Below, piece after piece: positions 49,301 through 59,082 of a stretch of 64,000 nt of DNA. Both the position numbers and the translations under genes were made by a program. The DNA comes from Bugulina stolonifera. Its lineage: Eukaryota > Bryozoa > Gymnolaemata > Cheilostomatida > Bugulidae. The notes below the pieces were generated by a model, which did not search any database, was not told where the DNA came from, and saw nothing but the letters and a program-made list of their open reading frames with translations. The stretch covers positions 2,914,001 through 2,978,000 of the forward strand of contig OW285195.1 in the NCBI GenBank assembly GCA_935421135.1, read 5' to 3'. Positions within the stretch are counted from its first letter, which is position 1; each line of letters begins with the position of its first letter.

Positions 49301-52300
49301 TAAGGAAAGCCTATTTACAGATCCATATGGAGCGAGCATTGCAGAGATTTCAAGCTGTGAAGTTTAAAGGAAAGCTGTATGTGATGACAAGGATGGGATT
49401 TGGTCTGAGTGTTGCTCCAAAGATTATGTCAAAAATTTTAGACAAGGTGTTGTCCCTTGATGAGGAGATCAATGGTGGAACAGATCATTACATCGATGAC
49501 ATCTGGGTTAACATGGATAAAGTCTCGGCGGAGAAGGTCAAGTCGCATCTGAAGAAGTTTGGTCTGGAAACAAAAGACCCAGAACCCCTGTCAAGTGCAC
49601 GTGTTCTTGGTTTAAGAGTTGAGTGCGACAATAAAGGCACCTACTGTTGGAGGAGAGATGGACTGCTGCCGGATATGAGGGAACAAGTCACAAAACGAGA
49701 GCTCTTTTCTATTTGTGGAAAACTGATTGGACACTATCCTGTTGCTGGATGGATGAGAACTGCTTGTAGCTATGTAAAGAGACTGACCCAAGCAGCTGGA
49801 TGGGATGAAATGATCTTAAGTGAAGCAGAATCCATTGCTAGGGAGATTATCACTAGGGCTAAGGAGCGTGATCCTGTCAAAGGAGATTGGGTGGTCAAAG
49901 AAGAAACAAACTGTAAAGTGTGGTGTGATGCTAGCAGCCTAGCCATAGGAGCTTGCCTGGATGTAAATGGAAAAATTATTGAGGATGCAGCATGGTTGAG
50001 GAAAGAAGATGACGGAACACACATCAATGTTGCTGAATTAGAATCAGTGCTAAAGGGTGTGACGCTGGCACTCAAGTGGGGTTTCAAGCAGCTGTCTGTG
50101 ATGACTGATTCAGCGACGGTTTATAGCTGGGTCAAATCAGTGTTAGAGGACACAAGGAGACCTAAAGTTAGTGGTATGAGCGAGATGATTGTGAGACGGA
50201 GGCTTGGTCTACTAAGTCAACTGGCAGAGGAGTATCAGGTGAAGATATCTATTGATTTGGTGAAGTCCCAAGATAATGAAGCTGATGTCCTTACACGAGT
50301 ACCTCAGAAATGGTTAAGAAGACCAGCAGTTGCCACTGGAATTACAACAGAGTGCAATATGGAGGCTGATATCCTACAACTTCATAACCAGCACCATTTT
50401 GGGATTGATAAAACACTACACTTGGCGAAAAGGCTTATCGGGGCAGAAGTTCAGCGAGAGGAAGTGGAAAATGTGATAAAATCATGCCATTTGTGCAGAT
50501 CTATTGACCCAAATCCAATCACATGGGAACATGGTTCATTGGAAGTATCTGACGTGTGGAGCCGCCTTGCTGTGGACATAACTTACATGGATGGAAAGCC
50601 GTACCTCTCATTGATTGACTGTGGACCCAGTAGATTTGCTATCTGGAGCAGCCTGGCGAGTGAGAATGCTGAGACGGTGGTCAAGGCGCTCAAGAGAGTT
50701 TTTCTGGAGCGAGGACCTGCCAGCCAACTACTGTGTGACAATGGCCCATGCTTTGTGAGCTGGAAGATGAAGGAGTTTTTGGCAGAATGGGGAGTTGAAC
50801 AAGCTTTTTGCTGTGCTTATCGACACTCTGGAAATGGGATTGTTGAACGAAATCATAGAACAATCAAAAGAGCTGTAGCTAGAACTGGCAGATCAGTAGA
50901 GGAAGCTGTTTACTGGTACAACAACAGTCCTTTGTCAAATAAAGTCGTTCCTGCTGAGACTTTGTACAGATACAGACCTAGATTATGGGGTGAGAAAACT
51001 GTTGCTGGCCAGAAGATCATTAACTCTGGCTTTAGAGAAGGTGATGTTGTATATGTGAAGCCACCAAACAGACGTTGCACATCTGTGTGGAAACCTGGTA
51101 GAGTGACTAAAATAGTGTCACATCACACTATAGAAGTGGATGGAATAAACAGACACATAGCTGACTTGAGATATGGCTGGCAACCGGATTCTGGTGATGG
51201 AAGATTGGTAAATGACGAAGAGCACAAGTCAAGTGGAGTAGAAGTAGAATGGCTTCAAGATATGAATGGCATTGACAACCAAATGAATGATGGTGAACCA
51301 ATAGAAGACTCAGATGAGGATGAAACTAATATGCGGAGATCCACCAGAGAGATAAAGCTACCAGAACGTTATGGCACTTACTACACTCATTGACTTTGAT
51401 GTGATCTTGAGATCATGGGGGAATGTGATGACTTTGTTATTGTTACAAGTTTGTGTCTAGTTGTGGTTCATTGTTTACGTTGACATTATAAGCTGTGTTG
51501 ATATATAAACTTGATGATGACGCTTGAGTTAATTTGGGCTGCCTATGATTGATAGGCAGCACATAGCAGTTTCATCATGTTATACACTTTACAATCATGT
51601 TGTTGTTTGCAAACAAGTGATGACGCATCATAGACTGAATTTAGCAGCATTTTATGATTCATATTTTGACGTAAACATATTGTAATACTTTGCTGCCTGC
51701 TATATAAGCTGGCTTTGAGAGCACAATAAATCAGAAGTCAAGTGAGAATAATCAGTGTAGTAACTGGACTGAGTACAACAGAGCACACTTACACTGCACT
51801 TACACTACACTTACACTACACTTACACTACACTTACACTGCACTTACACTACACTTACACTACTTTGACTGTGTGTACTTGTGACTATGCACTGTGTAGT
51901 CTCACTTACACACAGTCTAAATGTTACTTGTGTTGTGCATCCTCATAGCTAGCCTTGATATACCCTGAGCACTGCTAGTAGTACTGATGAGGCAAAGATG
52001 ATAAATAGGTAGAGAATTGAAACCTATTTTCCAGGTTGGGTATACGCTGTGCAAAATATATAATACACAATATACTTCATAATATTTATATGTAATATAT
52101 TGACTTGGTAGAACCCAAGTCAAAGTCACAAGTTATTAATGTGTCCAAGTCAAATCAAGTCAAATCACATTAATGTGCAAGTCAAAATCAAGTCAACTTG
52201 AGTCAAATCTACGACTTGGACCCAGCTCTGATTGGTAGCATATTCTGTTCACTCTATTAAGCGAAACCTAAGTCAATCAGGGACTGGTATTTGCATGGAT

Positions 52301-55132
52301 TTGAAACAAGTATTTGACTGATCAAAAGGAAATTCCTTGCATACAAATGCCATATACAGTGTGACTGGATATAAAAATGGTCAAATCCTCTAACACACTG
52401 CAGTAACATGTTATAAGAGTTGTATAAGGTCGTGTGGTACAGTAGTCTACCTGCTGGAATATGGACTGGATATCTTTATGACACGCATGTTTATAAAGTG
52501 TCTCAACCAAAGCTCTGATAAACCAGGTTCCTTGACGAGTGTGTCGTGTTGAAATGAAGCCTGCAATAGAAGCCAAGGTTATGAACAAAGGATAAGAAAT
52601 CTATGCTTGCTGAAGGTCACGCGCAGTTTTGTCATTACAATGTAAAATGTGCATGTGTGTAGACGTATAGAACATGGTAGTTGTAGCCTGCAAGCAAAAA
52701 AGTTGCATTGCTTCCAGCAATTTCAAGAGCGTTACTCTAGACTCTAAAGAACAGCACTTTTATATGTAGAACAGAACAGAATAGCTTGATTCAACATGTT
52801 GGGTTATGATTTTGTGTAATCTCTACTCGTAAACGATTAACAAATATGTTTCTTCACTGTTGCTTTCTGCGATGCCAAGACCAGAGTTGGATTGAAGTTG
52901 GACTTGAAGTCAATAAGCTAAAGTCAAGTCATTTCTAAAATTGCAGAGGCAAGTCAAGTCTGTACTGCCTCAACTTAAATCACAGTGCAAGTCAAGTCTA
53001 AAGCCAAATCAAGTTGAAGCAAAGTCAAAATGAAAGTCCAACTTCAAAAAATTCATATTCCCACAAACATTTCACTTGTTTTTCTTAGTAGACTTTCCAA
53101 TCCATGAATGCAATTATGGTATAAGCAATGGTAAATAAATACGTCATGTAGTCTATGCAATATCATGCAGCAATATCGGTGCACTGTTCTAAACTGGCCA
53201 TATTGTGGTATTATTTCGTAGTAATAGTGATACATTGTGCAGCAATTCACAAAGTAGTAGGTCATTCACTTTTTCAAGTCAAGTCTAGTCACGTTAGCAT
53301 GCAAGTCCAAGTCAAGTCAGCAAGTAGGTCAATCTGAAGTCAAGTCGACTTGTGACTTGAATTGGCAAGTCAAGTCAAAACCAGACTTGAACCCAGCTCT
53401 GGTCATGGTTGAGGTAACATACTGCGAAAGCTAGCCCACATGATGAACAGATCATCAGTTGCCAAGAAATCTCCACTCAAAGGAGGCTCTGTAGTTGGAA
53501 ACCTCCTTGCTTGAAGGATACGGACACTGTCATAGGTAAAGTGTCCCATGTCGTCAGGACGGTCTACAAACAAACCATGCTTATCGGTGACCTGTAGTAT
53601 ATGCATGTAAGTAAACTCCATACCTCATGGTAACTTCTGTGAGTGTCTGGGCTCCTGATTGGTTGGTTAAAACTTTCTAACTGCCAGACGAAAAATATTT
53701 CTACAACAATGTGGTAATGTGTCCAGCTTCGCAGCCGCATCTACAAGCATCTCTGGCCATGCTATCAAACTAACTTTAACTATTAAACTATTCCTAAATT
53801 ACTAAATAATCATACCACATGAGCACCACTCTAACTACAGCTAGTGGTATCAGTAAACTTGATGCCTGATGCATAGGCCCATTCGCTTGCACAATGTATT
53901 TCAAAAGTTAGTTTGCCTAAATTGTTGTCTAATAACAGAGTGATAGAACTAAATTGTAGCAAGCGTATGTTACATGTAAATCAGCTATCAGCAGTAATAC
54001 AATAAAATATTATTAGTTATGCTTATTTAATATTCATCTGTCTAGAGTAGACAAATTCCACACTATACTAGCTATATCCTTGCACACAAGATAAACTATA
54101 AGACTATAAACACATGTACATGTATGTCCTCACGTACCGCCAGAACAAACTTGAAGGATTACCATCTTTGGTTTGCCAGCCATTCCTTCAAAGTTGTAAG
54201 CAGAAAGTAAGTCAAATATGTCAGAATATTTAATGAGTCTACCATCTATGCCATACACTCCATTCTCTGTGCCATGGGTCATGATCACTAGAACACTTAC
54301 TCCGAGATTAGGGTAGTCTGGGTGTCTAGTCTCACCTCTGATATCCTGAATCATTTTCTGTAGAAATAAGAAAGGGCTAAACTACATATTTAGTACTACA
54401 GTCAGTGAAGATCTATCCAGACGTGCTCAATTCGGGTCTATCTTATTTTTAGTTCTTAGTTAGAGAAAGGGCAGAGGTGCACCAAACCTGTCTCTAAGGT
54501 TGTGGAACTTGAAAGTTCGAAGACGAGTGTGCAAAGTCCAATTGAGCGTATGTGTGGGCAGATTTGCTCTGACTATAACACTCATAATAGTCAGTCATGA
54601 ATTATTACTTATACAAGTCAATATTCAAGTACAACATGTCTATGTACATGTGCTTCCAATTTACCGATTGGCTACTGTTTAAGACATACATGTATGACTG
54701 CTAAGGCAGTTATGTAGAATATGGATTGTATAGGCTACCAGCACAGACTATCTCACAAATGTGTTCTCTAACCTTTCTAGTTCGATCAGTGAGCACCTGA
54801 CAGTCGAAGTCTAACTGGCCAAATACTCTGGTAAGGTTCTCCACATCCATCTCAGAGCCATGTCTTGGTTCAAGTCTTACTTGATCTGTCTTGGTTGGTT
54901 CATCAAAGTTTTTGTTGTTAATTATCAGACACCTCCCTCTGGTAGGACCAGACATCCTGTACACCTAAAAGGAGCTACTACACTCATTACTGCGTATGTT
55001 TAGTCCTCATGCGAACAGAGATAAGATGTTGCTGTGAGCTGGTGTACAGTGCAAATAATTTTAACTCACAGAATCCGTGTAGAACTTGTCTCTAACACTT
55101 TGATGGACACAAGGTTTCATTGTTTGTCTCGT
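46391..55132 (-). CDS. caspase A, C14 cysteine protease
   Basis: Exons: 55132-55070, 54964-54773 and 54357-54138 (p20), 53591-53423, 52560-52451 and 46528-46391 (p10, stop TAA). The p20 part has MSGPTRGRCLIINN, EPRHGSEMDVENL (conserved Arg of the S1 pocket), the catalytic His in VIMTHGTENGVYG and the catalytic Cys in QVCSGG. The p10 part has ATDDLFIMWASF, STRHTRQGTWFIRAL and the C-terminal KRRKFFLFPKF. Caspases cleave after Asp in apoptosis or immune signalling. The usual Ser-Trp-Arg of p10 is Ser-Thr-Arg here. The join between 54138 (phase 1) and 53591 (phase 0) does not fit; a start at 53623 (acceptor CATGAG) restores the frame. An ATG at 55120 could start a short form; the ankyrin exon upstream may supply a prodomain. 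The last intron (5.9 kb) holds nested transposons. Confidence 0.85.
47285..47388. repeat. CTTACACTACAC tandem repeat, left half
   Basis: Short tandem repeat of CTTACACTACA and relatives, continued at 51788-51870. The retrotransposon integrated inside this array, and its 5-bp duplication CTTAC is one repeat word. Confidence 0.85.
47389..47752 (+). repeat. 5' long terminal repeat
   Basis: 364 bp, TG..CA. It holds a TATATAA box at 47666-47672 and an AATAAA signal at 47690-47695, so U3 is long and R is short. A hairpin (GCTGCCTA, 7-base loop, TAGGCAGC) is at 47503-47525. No base difference from the 3' LTR was found by eye. Confidence 0.95.
47768..48484 (+). CDS. gag: retrotransposon gag (238 aa)
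   Basis: Structural protein that forms the particle and binds element RNA. The N-terminal two thirds are a retrotransposon capsid-like region (KLELVAELQKI.., FGNNSFQSYDLLVRR, VYLAELRRLV, FVAGLPADTAIQLKSL). Two CCHC zinc knuckles follow, CFKCFEYGHHARQC (about 178-191) and CFKCRQPGHIAKWC (about 204-217). The start ATG lies only 15 bp after the 5' LTR. The frame ends in TAA at 48482 and overlaps pol by up to 121 bp. Confidence 0.93.
   Translation: MSVKVSDLVKVYEDGSSGDIVEWLQKLELVAELQKITELKSFLPLFLSGSAFAVYSQLAPEVRDDYQKLKAEIIQAFGNNSFQSYDLLVRRSYRQGETVDVYLAELRRLVVQIGQGDPEPLLRCAFVAGLPADTAIQLKSLASVEKMSLSDLVSRARMMLSATEDMSCAVGTSRQGQCFKCFEYGHHARQCNKGKSSAKRQIVCFKCRQPGHIAKWCKSQENEEGSSSAPDALPINKQ
48364..51393 (+). 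CDS. pol: retrotransposon pol: protease, reverse transcriptase, RNase H, integrase
   Basis: Open from 48364 in the -1 frame relative to gag, so it is probably made by -1 frameshifting in the overlap. No canonical slippery heptamer is present; GGAAAAC at 48427-48433 is the nearest candidate. Counting from 48376, aspartic protease ALVDTGCDQ is near residue 58 (Cys after DTG, where Ala or Ser is usual). Reverse transcriptase has MDYRELN, LDLRKAYLQI and the catalytic YIDDIW near 371. RNase H has DASSLAIG (517), AELES (553), TDSATVY and NEADVL. Integrase has an HHCC finger (CHLC near 703), then Asp in VDITYMDG, Asp in CDNGPC and Glu in GIVERNHR. A GPY/F-like module (VWKPGRV) precedes the C-terminus. 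No breaks are seen. Confidence 0.93.
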   Translation, partial: AADSLLQVQATWTHCKVVQESGKRGRELISAGCAPHQQTIKKSVLPFITMYVNNIKVKALVDTGCDQSVMLESSCGRAGLKPGGRARIVSMLNGEKTSCSGTVMACMDINGKILEVECLVAKRLVRDAQLIVGMDAIQQMGGVIVGKTVVFGVDSESCVVGAGAVVDRIEVDVPQRENSRCLELDDTDFSANFNGERWIVSWKWSKDEAVLTNQKAMYAVAEEHKEEYESELERWIADGWLMEHDEHVHGAVRGLIPLMAARQPNKPKKVRPVMDYRELNRWLISNPGMDTAVCQDKIRSWRKGGQNACLLDLRKAYLQIHMERALQRFQAVKFKGKLYVMTRMGFGLSVAPKIMSKILDKVLSLDEEINGGTDHYIDDIWVNMDKVSAEKVKSHLKKFGLETKDPEPLSSARVLGLRVECDNKGTYCWRRDGLLPDMREQVTKRELFSICGKLIGHYPVAGWMRTACSYVKRLTQAAGWDEMILSEAESIAREIITRAKERDPVKGDWVVKEETNCKVWCDASSLAIGACLDVNGKIIEDAAWLRKEDDGTHINVAELESVLKGVTLALKWGFKQLSVMTDSATVYSWVKSVLEDTRRPKVSGMSEMIVRRRLGLLSQLAEEYQVKISIDLVKSQDNEADVLTRVPQKWLRRPAVATGITTECNMEADILQLHNQHHFGIDKTLHLAKRLIGAEVQREEVENVIKSCHLCRSIDPNPITWEHGSLEVSDVWSRLAVDITYMDGKPYLSLIDCGPSRFAIWSSLASENAETVVKALKRVFLERGPASQLLCDNGPCFVSWKMKEFLAEWGVEQAFCCAYRHSGNGIVERNHRTIKRAVARTGRSVEEAVYWYNNSPLSNKVVPAETLYRYRPRLWGEKTVAGQKIINSGFREGDVVYVKPPNRRCTSVWKPGRVTKIVSHHTIEVDGINRHIADLRYGWQPDSGDGRLVNDEEHKSSGVEVEWLQDMNGIDNQMNDGEPIEDSDEDETNMRRSTREIKLPERYGTYYTH
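51424..51787 (+). repeat. 3' long terminal repeat
   Basis: Same 364 bp as the 5' LTR, directly after the polypurine tract. Identity of the two LTRs means integration happened too recently for mutations to accumulate. Confidence 0.95.
51788..51870. repeat. CTTACACTACAC tandem repeat, right half
   Basis: Continuation of the array at 47285-47388 beyond the retrotransposon, alternating CTTACACTGCA and CTTACACTACA. Confidence 0.85.
52882..53401. mobile_element. AAGTC-rich hAT-like element, copy 2
   Basis: It begins CAGAGTTGGATTGAAG and ends CTTGAACCCAGCTCTG, with AAGTCAAGTC runs inside. The right flank GTCATGGT matches the target site of the orthologous copy in caspase B; the left duplication has decayed. 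It ends 22 bp from the donor of the exon at 53423 and lies in the intron. It is shared with caspase B, so it predates the gene duplication. Confidence 0.75.
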
Positions 55133-55174
55133 CTAAGTATCTCAGATCGTCATCTGAGAAATCGCTGTCTTCCT
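55070..55174 (-). CDS. acidic linker exon of caspase A with an apparent frame break
   Basis: From an acceptor at 55175 the minus strand reads AG, then EDSDFSDDDLRYLDETNNE, in phase with the end of the ankyrin exon (58386). The same stretch then needs a shift by one base to read KPCVHQSVRDKFYTDS, which ends at GTGAGT (55069) and joins the p20 exon in phase. Either two overlapping acceptors (55175 and 55133) are used in different transcripts, or there is a one-base frameshift in the gene or the assembly. Confidence 0.4.
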
Positions 55175-55589
55175 CTATTGAATAATGCAATTGAATCTAC
55201 ATATACTTGTACTTTGTTATTACTAGCTGATTTACACTGCATGTAATTTCCGAATTTTGAGTGTACACTTATTTTTCATATGCATGTAGAAACTATAGAA
55301 CTTAGGAAATTTTTCAGCAATATTTCATATTGAGTTTTCATTTTATTTATTTAACAACCTTCACAGTTATGCATAATCTGTATAATGTGTGCATGCGTCC
55401 TACTTGTCTGCCGGTATACAAACATTGTTCAACTATTTTGTATAACGGATAGAGCATGCACTGTGCTTATAAATACAAAAATAAGCATCTTCATCTTACT
55501 TTAATGCTTCACTCAGACATTGGATTCATTAATAACAGTCTTCTTTGCTTCACTCTGATACAAGTCAAGATGAAACAAGTTTAGAATTA

Positions 55590-56960
55590 TCTAACTTGGT
55601 CACAAAAGCCAAATACAAAGCAGCTAGAAGAAAGCTCACACTGACAGCTAGATGAAGAAAACCAAAGAATGAGCGGTGACGGGCAAAAACAGTAGAACAG
55701 CAAATTCTTGCAGACACAAACAATATCAAAGGTTTCTATCAAAGTATGAAGGCCACAAATTAGTCACCGGACCAGCTACTGGCAAGTAACAATACACCTC
55801 TACTTACGGAAAAGAAAGATATTCTCACCAGAGAGTGAGCATTTCACCAAGCTGGTAAATGAGACGCCAGCAATCAATCAAGGTGCCATTAAAAATTTAA
55901 AACAAGCTCCAACTCAAAACTGGATGGACAAGAGTCCTGAAATTGATGAGATCATTGAGGCTATTGAGATGAAATAACTAGAGAGGTGGTCCAAAACTGC
56001 TAAGTGGTCTTTTTGCCATAATACAGGAGGCCTGGACCACTGCTGTAGTTCAACAAGATTGGAAGGATGTTCAGCTTATGACCATCTTCAAAAAAGTTGA
56101 CATCAGACTATGTTAAAACTACCGAGGGATCTCATTTCTATCTATCCCTAGTAGGGTTTTCACACACATCCTGCTGAACAGATCTTCATCTTATGCTGAA
56201 AGCTTTTTATCTGAAGCACAATGTGGCTTCCAGGGTGGAAGAGGAACTGCAGGTCTGACATTTTCCTTAAAACAATTTCAGGAGAAGAGAATCGAACAAA
56301 ACATGTCTCTCTACATGATCTTCATTGATTTTACTAATGCGTTTGACACTCCTGACCGGCCAACCCAATACTTATGAAGCTGGGTTTTCCTGGTCACTTC
56401 ATCAACCTCATCAGTGCTCTCTATACTGGCATGAAAGCCTCTGTCAAATTGACAGGCGAGCTAATAAATTTCATTCCAAGTCAATAATGACGTCAAGCAA
56501 GGCTGTGTTCTGGCTCCAACGCTCGTCTCTATATTCCTTTCAGTGGTTCTCCACAATGCTTTTCACGACTAGAATAAAGGTGTATGGATACAGAGCAGGC
56601 CTGGAGCTAATCTATTTAATGTTAATTAATTCAAGTCTGCAAGCAGAACTCAAAGATTCTCAGTTCGCTGATGACACTGAGTTTGTGGCACTCAGTCATG
56701 ACAATGCTCAGGACATTGTCAGCAGATTCACTAGATCTAATCAAGCATTCAGCAGGAAGGCAAACATCGAATAAACAGAGATTTTGTACCAACCAGTCCT
56801 TAGAACACATGATGCTGGTTATACTATCTACATCAACAATGAAGAGTTAGCCAGTGTTTGCAAATTCAAATGCTTTGAACCTACCAATAACAGTCATGAG
56901 CAACAACAGTATGCATGAAGAGATCATCACAAGGATGGAGAAAGCTTCTGTCTCCTATAT
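55590..56960 (+). mobile_element. decayed LINE, reverse-transcriptase remnant
   Basis: Broken plus-strand frames give NYRGISFLSIPSRVFTHIL, EAQCGFQGGRGTAG, SLYMIFIDFTNAFDT and QFADDTEFVALSHD, in the order of reverse-transcriptase motifs (the last is the catalytic box, with ADD). Upstream are EHFTKLVNETPAI and EIDEIIEAIE. Several stops and frame changes make it non-functional. It lies antisense in the interval between the ankyrin exon and caspase A. Confidence 0.88.
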
Positions 56961-58385
56961 CACAAAATGGCAGTATTTAGAGGTGCTGCTCCATCTTCCC
57001 TGGCACATGATGCAAAGACGTACACAACTCTGAGTTGTGGCTTCTAAGTACATTGTAGTAGTTTTTAAGCCTAGGTTTTCACGGGAACTGCAGCTGGAGC
57101 AGCGAAGGTAGCATTGTACACATGAGCACATAATGTAAGTAACAAAGAACATTCGGACCTAGGGGCCTCATAAAGACACAAGTAGCAACTTGGGCTAGTT
57201 AACACTAAGTCTCTCACTCAGTATATGTAACAACAGATAGGGTCAATAGATCACTCTCGGCCCTCCGACATACCCCTTGGTGTGCTCGGATCATTACAGT
57301 ATTTACACCCCACTTAGTACAGTTATTCTCTCATTTCATTCTTGTAGAGCTACATGTACTTGCGACAGAATATAATGATATTGTAGTGGCACGGGACATT
57401 TCAGTTATAGCCTAGCCCTCCCCAACTGACATCAATGCACACTAAGTGCCTGGTAGTTGTCTCGCTCAACTCATACTCGTCTAATTACTCTTGGACTTAC
57501 CTTGTTAAGTATGCATGTACTCATACTTGTTCAATTACTCTTATTTTGCAATTCCTAGACTATAGATTGAAACTTGCTATGTATAACTTGCCTTTTTATA
57601 CCTACATGTGTGAAATGTGGTCGAGGTCTCAGAATTGGTTACAATTAATTTTGCATGTGATTCATATCATTTGAAGCATCTTTTATAAAAGACCCACCCA
57701 AGTTAGGTCGGACCTCGTCCTATTGGCAGACCTCTTGTGACGCAATTTCCGAACGATGCTACATCATCAATTTTTACTGGAAACTTTCACCGGAAACTTT
57801 TACTAGAAACGCAATAGTATATAAAGTGTGTGCTTTCTCATTGTACTGACAGTTGATGCTTGAATCTCAATACAGTGACACATTTACTCGTATAGTACTA
57901 TACTTATACAGAGTCTTCTTTCATAGCTAAGTTAGTTCCGGCTCTTGGTCCTATTGGACCTTGAAGCCCGAACTCTCTACTAAGATAGAACATACTCTTT
58001 CTCAAGAACAGTCTAAGCATCAACTTGGGACTATGGGTCGTCTTGGTTAATCACTATAACTACAAATACTGTTCACTCTATATGTAATATAGAAGGCTTA
58101 GCACCACTCATAGGCTCTTCTCACACCTACACTATCGCACCAGCACCTTTGTGCCCAGCAGAAACATTACAATATGATGCCTCGACACCCTTGAAGCAAA
58201 AGGGTATACTTAAAGGGAAAGCACCTGCCCACAGTGCTGAAATGAGTTACTGAGGGTGCTATAACAAGTGTCATCAACAAGTACAGTGCACAAATTACAT
58301 TAGGTATATATGGATACTTGTAAACATAGTAATAGACACACATTATCCATGGCGGAGTTATTATATCTAATATACATATTCTCAC
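56961..58385. other. non-coding stretch with an unresolved repeat
   Basis: Between the LINE relic and the ankyrin exon. The block 57780-58180 has a TATATAAA box followed by an LTR-like TGTGTGCTTTCTCATTG, but no matching second copy or clean TG..CA edges were found. A possible short continuation of the ankyrin exon (acceptor TTATAG, 34 bp, near 58255) has a weak donor. Confidence 0.3.
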
Positions 58386-59082
58386 CTTTAACAGCACCTG
58401 CTCTTTTCCATTGAAACTCTGCAACACACAGAGCAGTCTCTTCTCCTCCTTCTGTCCTGGCAATGTCAAATGGAGTTCTGTTATCCTTATTCTTTAGTTG
58501 GAGTATCTCCTTACGACTAATCGGCGAAAGCAATTCCAGTAAAAACTGGACAGTTGACGCATCTTCACCAAATGATGCAAGGTGTACAGGTGTGTTGCCA
58601 CTTTTATCCCGTGTCATCAGTAGTTTGTACAAGTCAGCTGGTGGCCGATTGTTAAATAGACACTTCACTGTGTCTGTATGACCATTATATACCGCTCTAT
58701 GTACAGCTGTATTACCATACTTATCCTGCATCATCAGTAGTTTGTACAAGTCAACTGGCGGTAGACTGTGAACTATACATCTCACTGTGTCTGTATGACC
58801 ATTATATGCTGCACAGTGTACAGCTGTATTACCATGCTTATCCTGCATCATCAGTAGTTTGTACAAGTCAACTGGCGGTAGACTGTCAACTATACAGCTC
58901 ACTGTGTCTGTATGTCCATTATATGCTGCACCGTGTACAGCTGTATCACCATCATTTTCTTGTGCGCTCAGTAGTTTCAGTCTATCTTCTGGTGGCAGAT
59001 GATTTAGTAATTCTCTAACTCTCCCCTCATCATTGTTCCTTATGAATTCCAGTAGCTGCCTATAATTGTCACTGAAAGCCAT
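58386..59082 (-). CDS. ankyrin-repeat exon (232 codons), possibly the prodomain of caspase A
   Basis: Starts at ATG 59082 (an upstream in-frame extension lacks ATG) and ends at AAAG|GTGAGA in phase 1. Five ankyrin repeats, mostly of a 40-residue period, are seen: DGDTAVHGAAYNGHTDTV, HGNTAVHCAAYNGHTDTV, YGNTAVHRAVYNGHTDTV, SGNTPVHLASFGEDASTV and a shorter DNRTPFDIARTEGGEETA. The LPPVDLYKLLMMQD linkers of repeats 2 and 3 are nearly identical, which indicates recent internal duplication. Ankyrin repeats mediate protein binding. The exon is spliced onward; its phase fits the acidic linker exon at 55174, which suggests an ankyrin-caspase fusion. It could also be a separate gene. Confidence 0.75.

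Larger units (their letters stand above)
47384..51792 (+). mobile_element. complete Ty3/gypsy-type LTR retrotransposon with 5-bp target duplication
   Basis: The element is 47389-51787 (4.4 kb). Identical-looking 364-bp LTRs begin TG and end CA, flanked by CTTAC at 47384-47388 and 51788-51792. Order is LTR, gag with two zinc knuckles, then pol with protease, reverse transcriptase, RNase H and integrase, then LTR; the RT-RNase H-integrase order marks the gypsy rather than copia group. A polypurine tract (GGGGGAA, 51417-51423) abuts the 3' LTR. The 15 bases after the 5' LTR (AGCTATTTCGGCAAT) do not show the common TGG start of a tRNA primer site. Both frames are intact. It lies in the last intron of caspase A, in the opposite orientation. 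Confidence 0.95.
46843..52238. mobile_element. AAGTC-rich hAT-like element, copy 1, inserted in the SINE
   Basis: The element runs 46851-52230. It starts CAGAGCTGGGTTCCAGTC and ends GACTTGGACCCAGCTCTG, inverted ends of hAT type. Flanks AGTGGTAG (46843) and ATTGGTAG (52231) are an 8-bp target duplication with one change. Without the nested retrotransposon it is about 980 bp and is packed with AAGTCAAGTC repeats on both sides. No transposase is present. Confidence 0.82.
46780..52400 (+). mobile_element. SINE split by later insertions
   Basis: The head is at 46780-46850 (GGAGCATGTTTACTGCTCAC to TTTAGTGGTAG); the rest resumes at 52231-52400 (GCATATTCTGTTCACT, AGGGACTGGTATTTGCATGG, tail CTAACACACTGCAG). 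The whole aligns with the uninterrupted SINE at 61200-61446 in the paralogous intron of caspase B, which proves the break. Confidence 0.8.

Noticed and set aside
53423..54138. Simple join of the caspase A p20 exon end (54138) to the acceptor at 53591
   Set aside because: It creates an immediate stop because the phases differ. A start at 53623 keeps the frame but has a poor acceptor, so the junction is left open rather than asserted.
57124..58140. Possible solo LTR (TATATAAA box, LTR-like spacing)
   Set aside because: No second copy, no target duplication and no defined TG..CA ends could be found, so the call cannot be supported.
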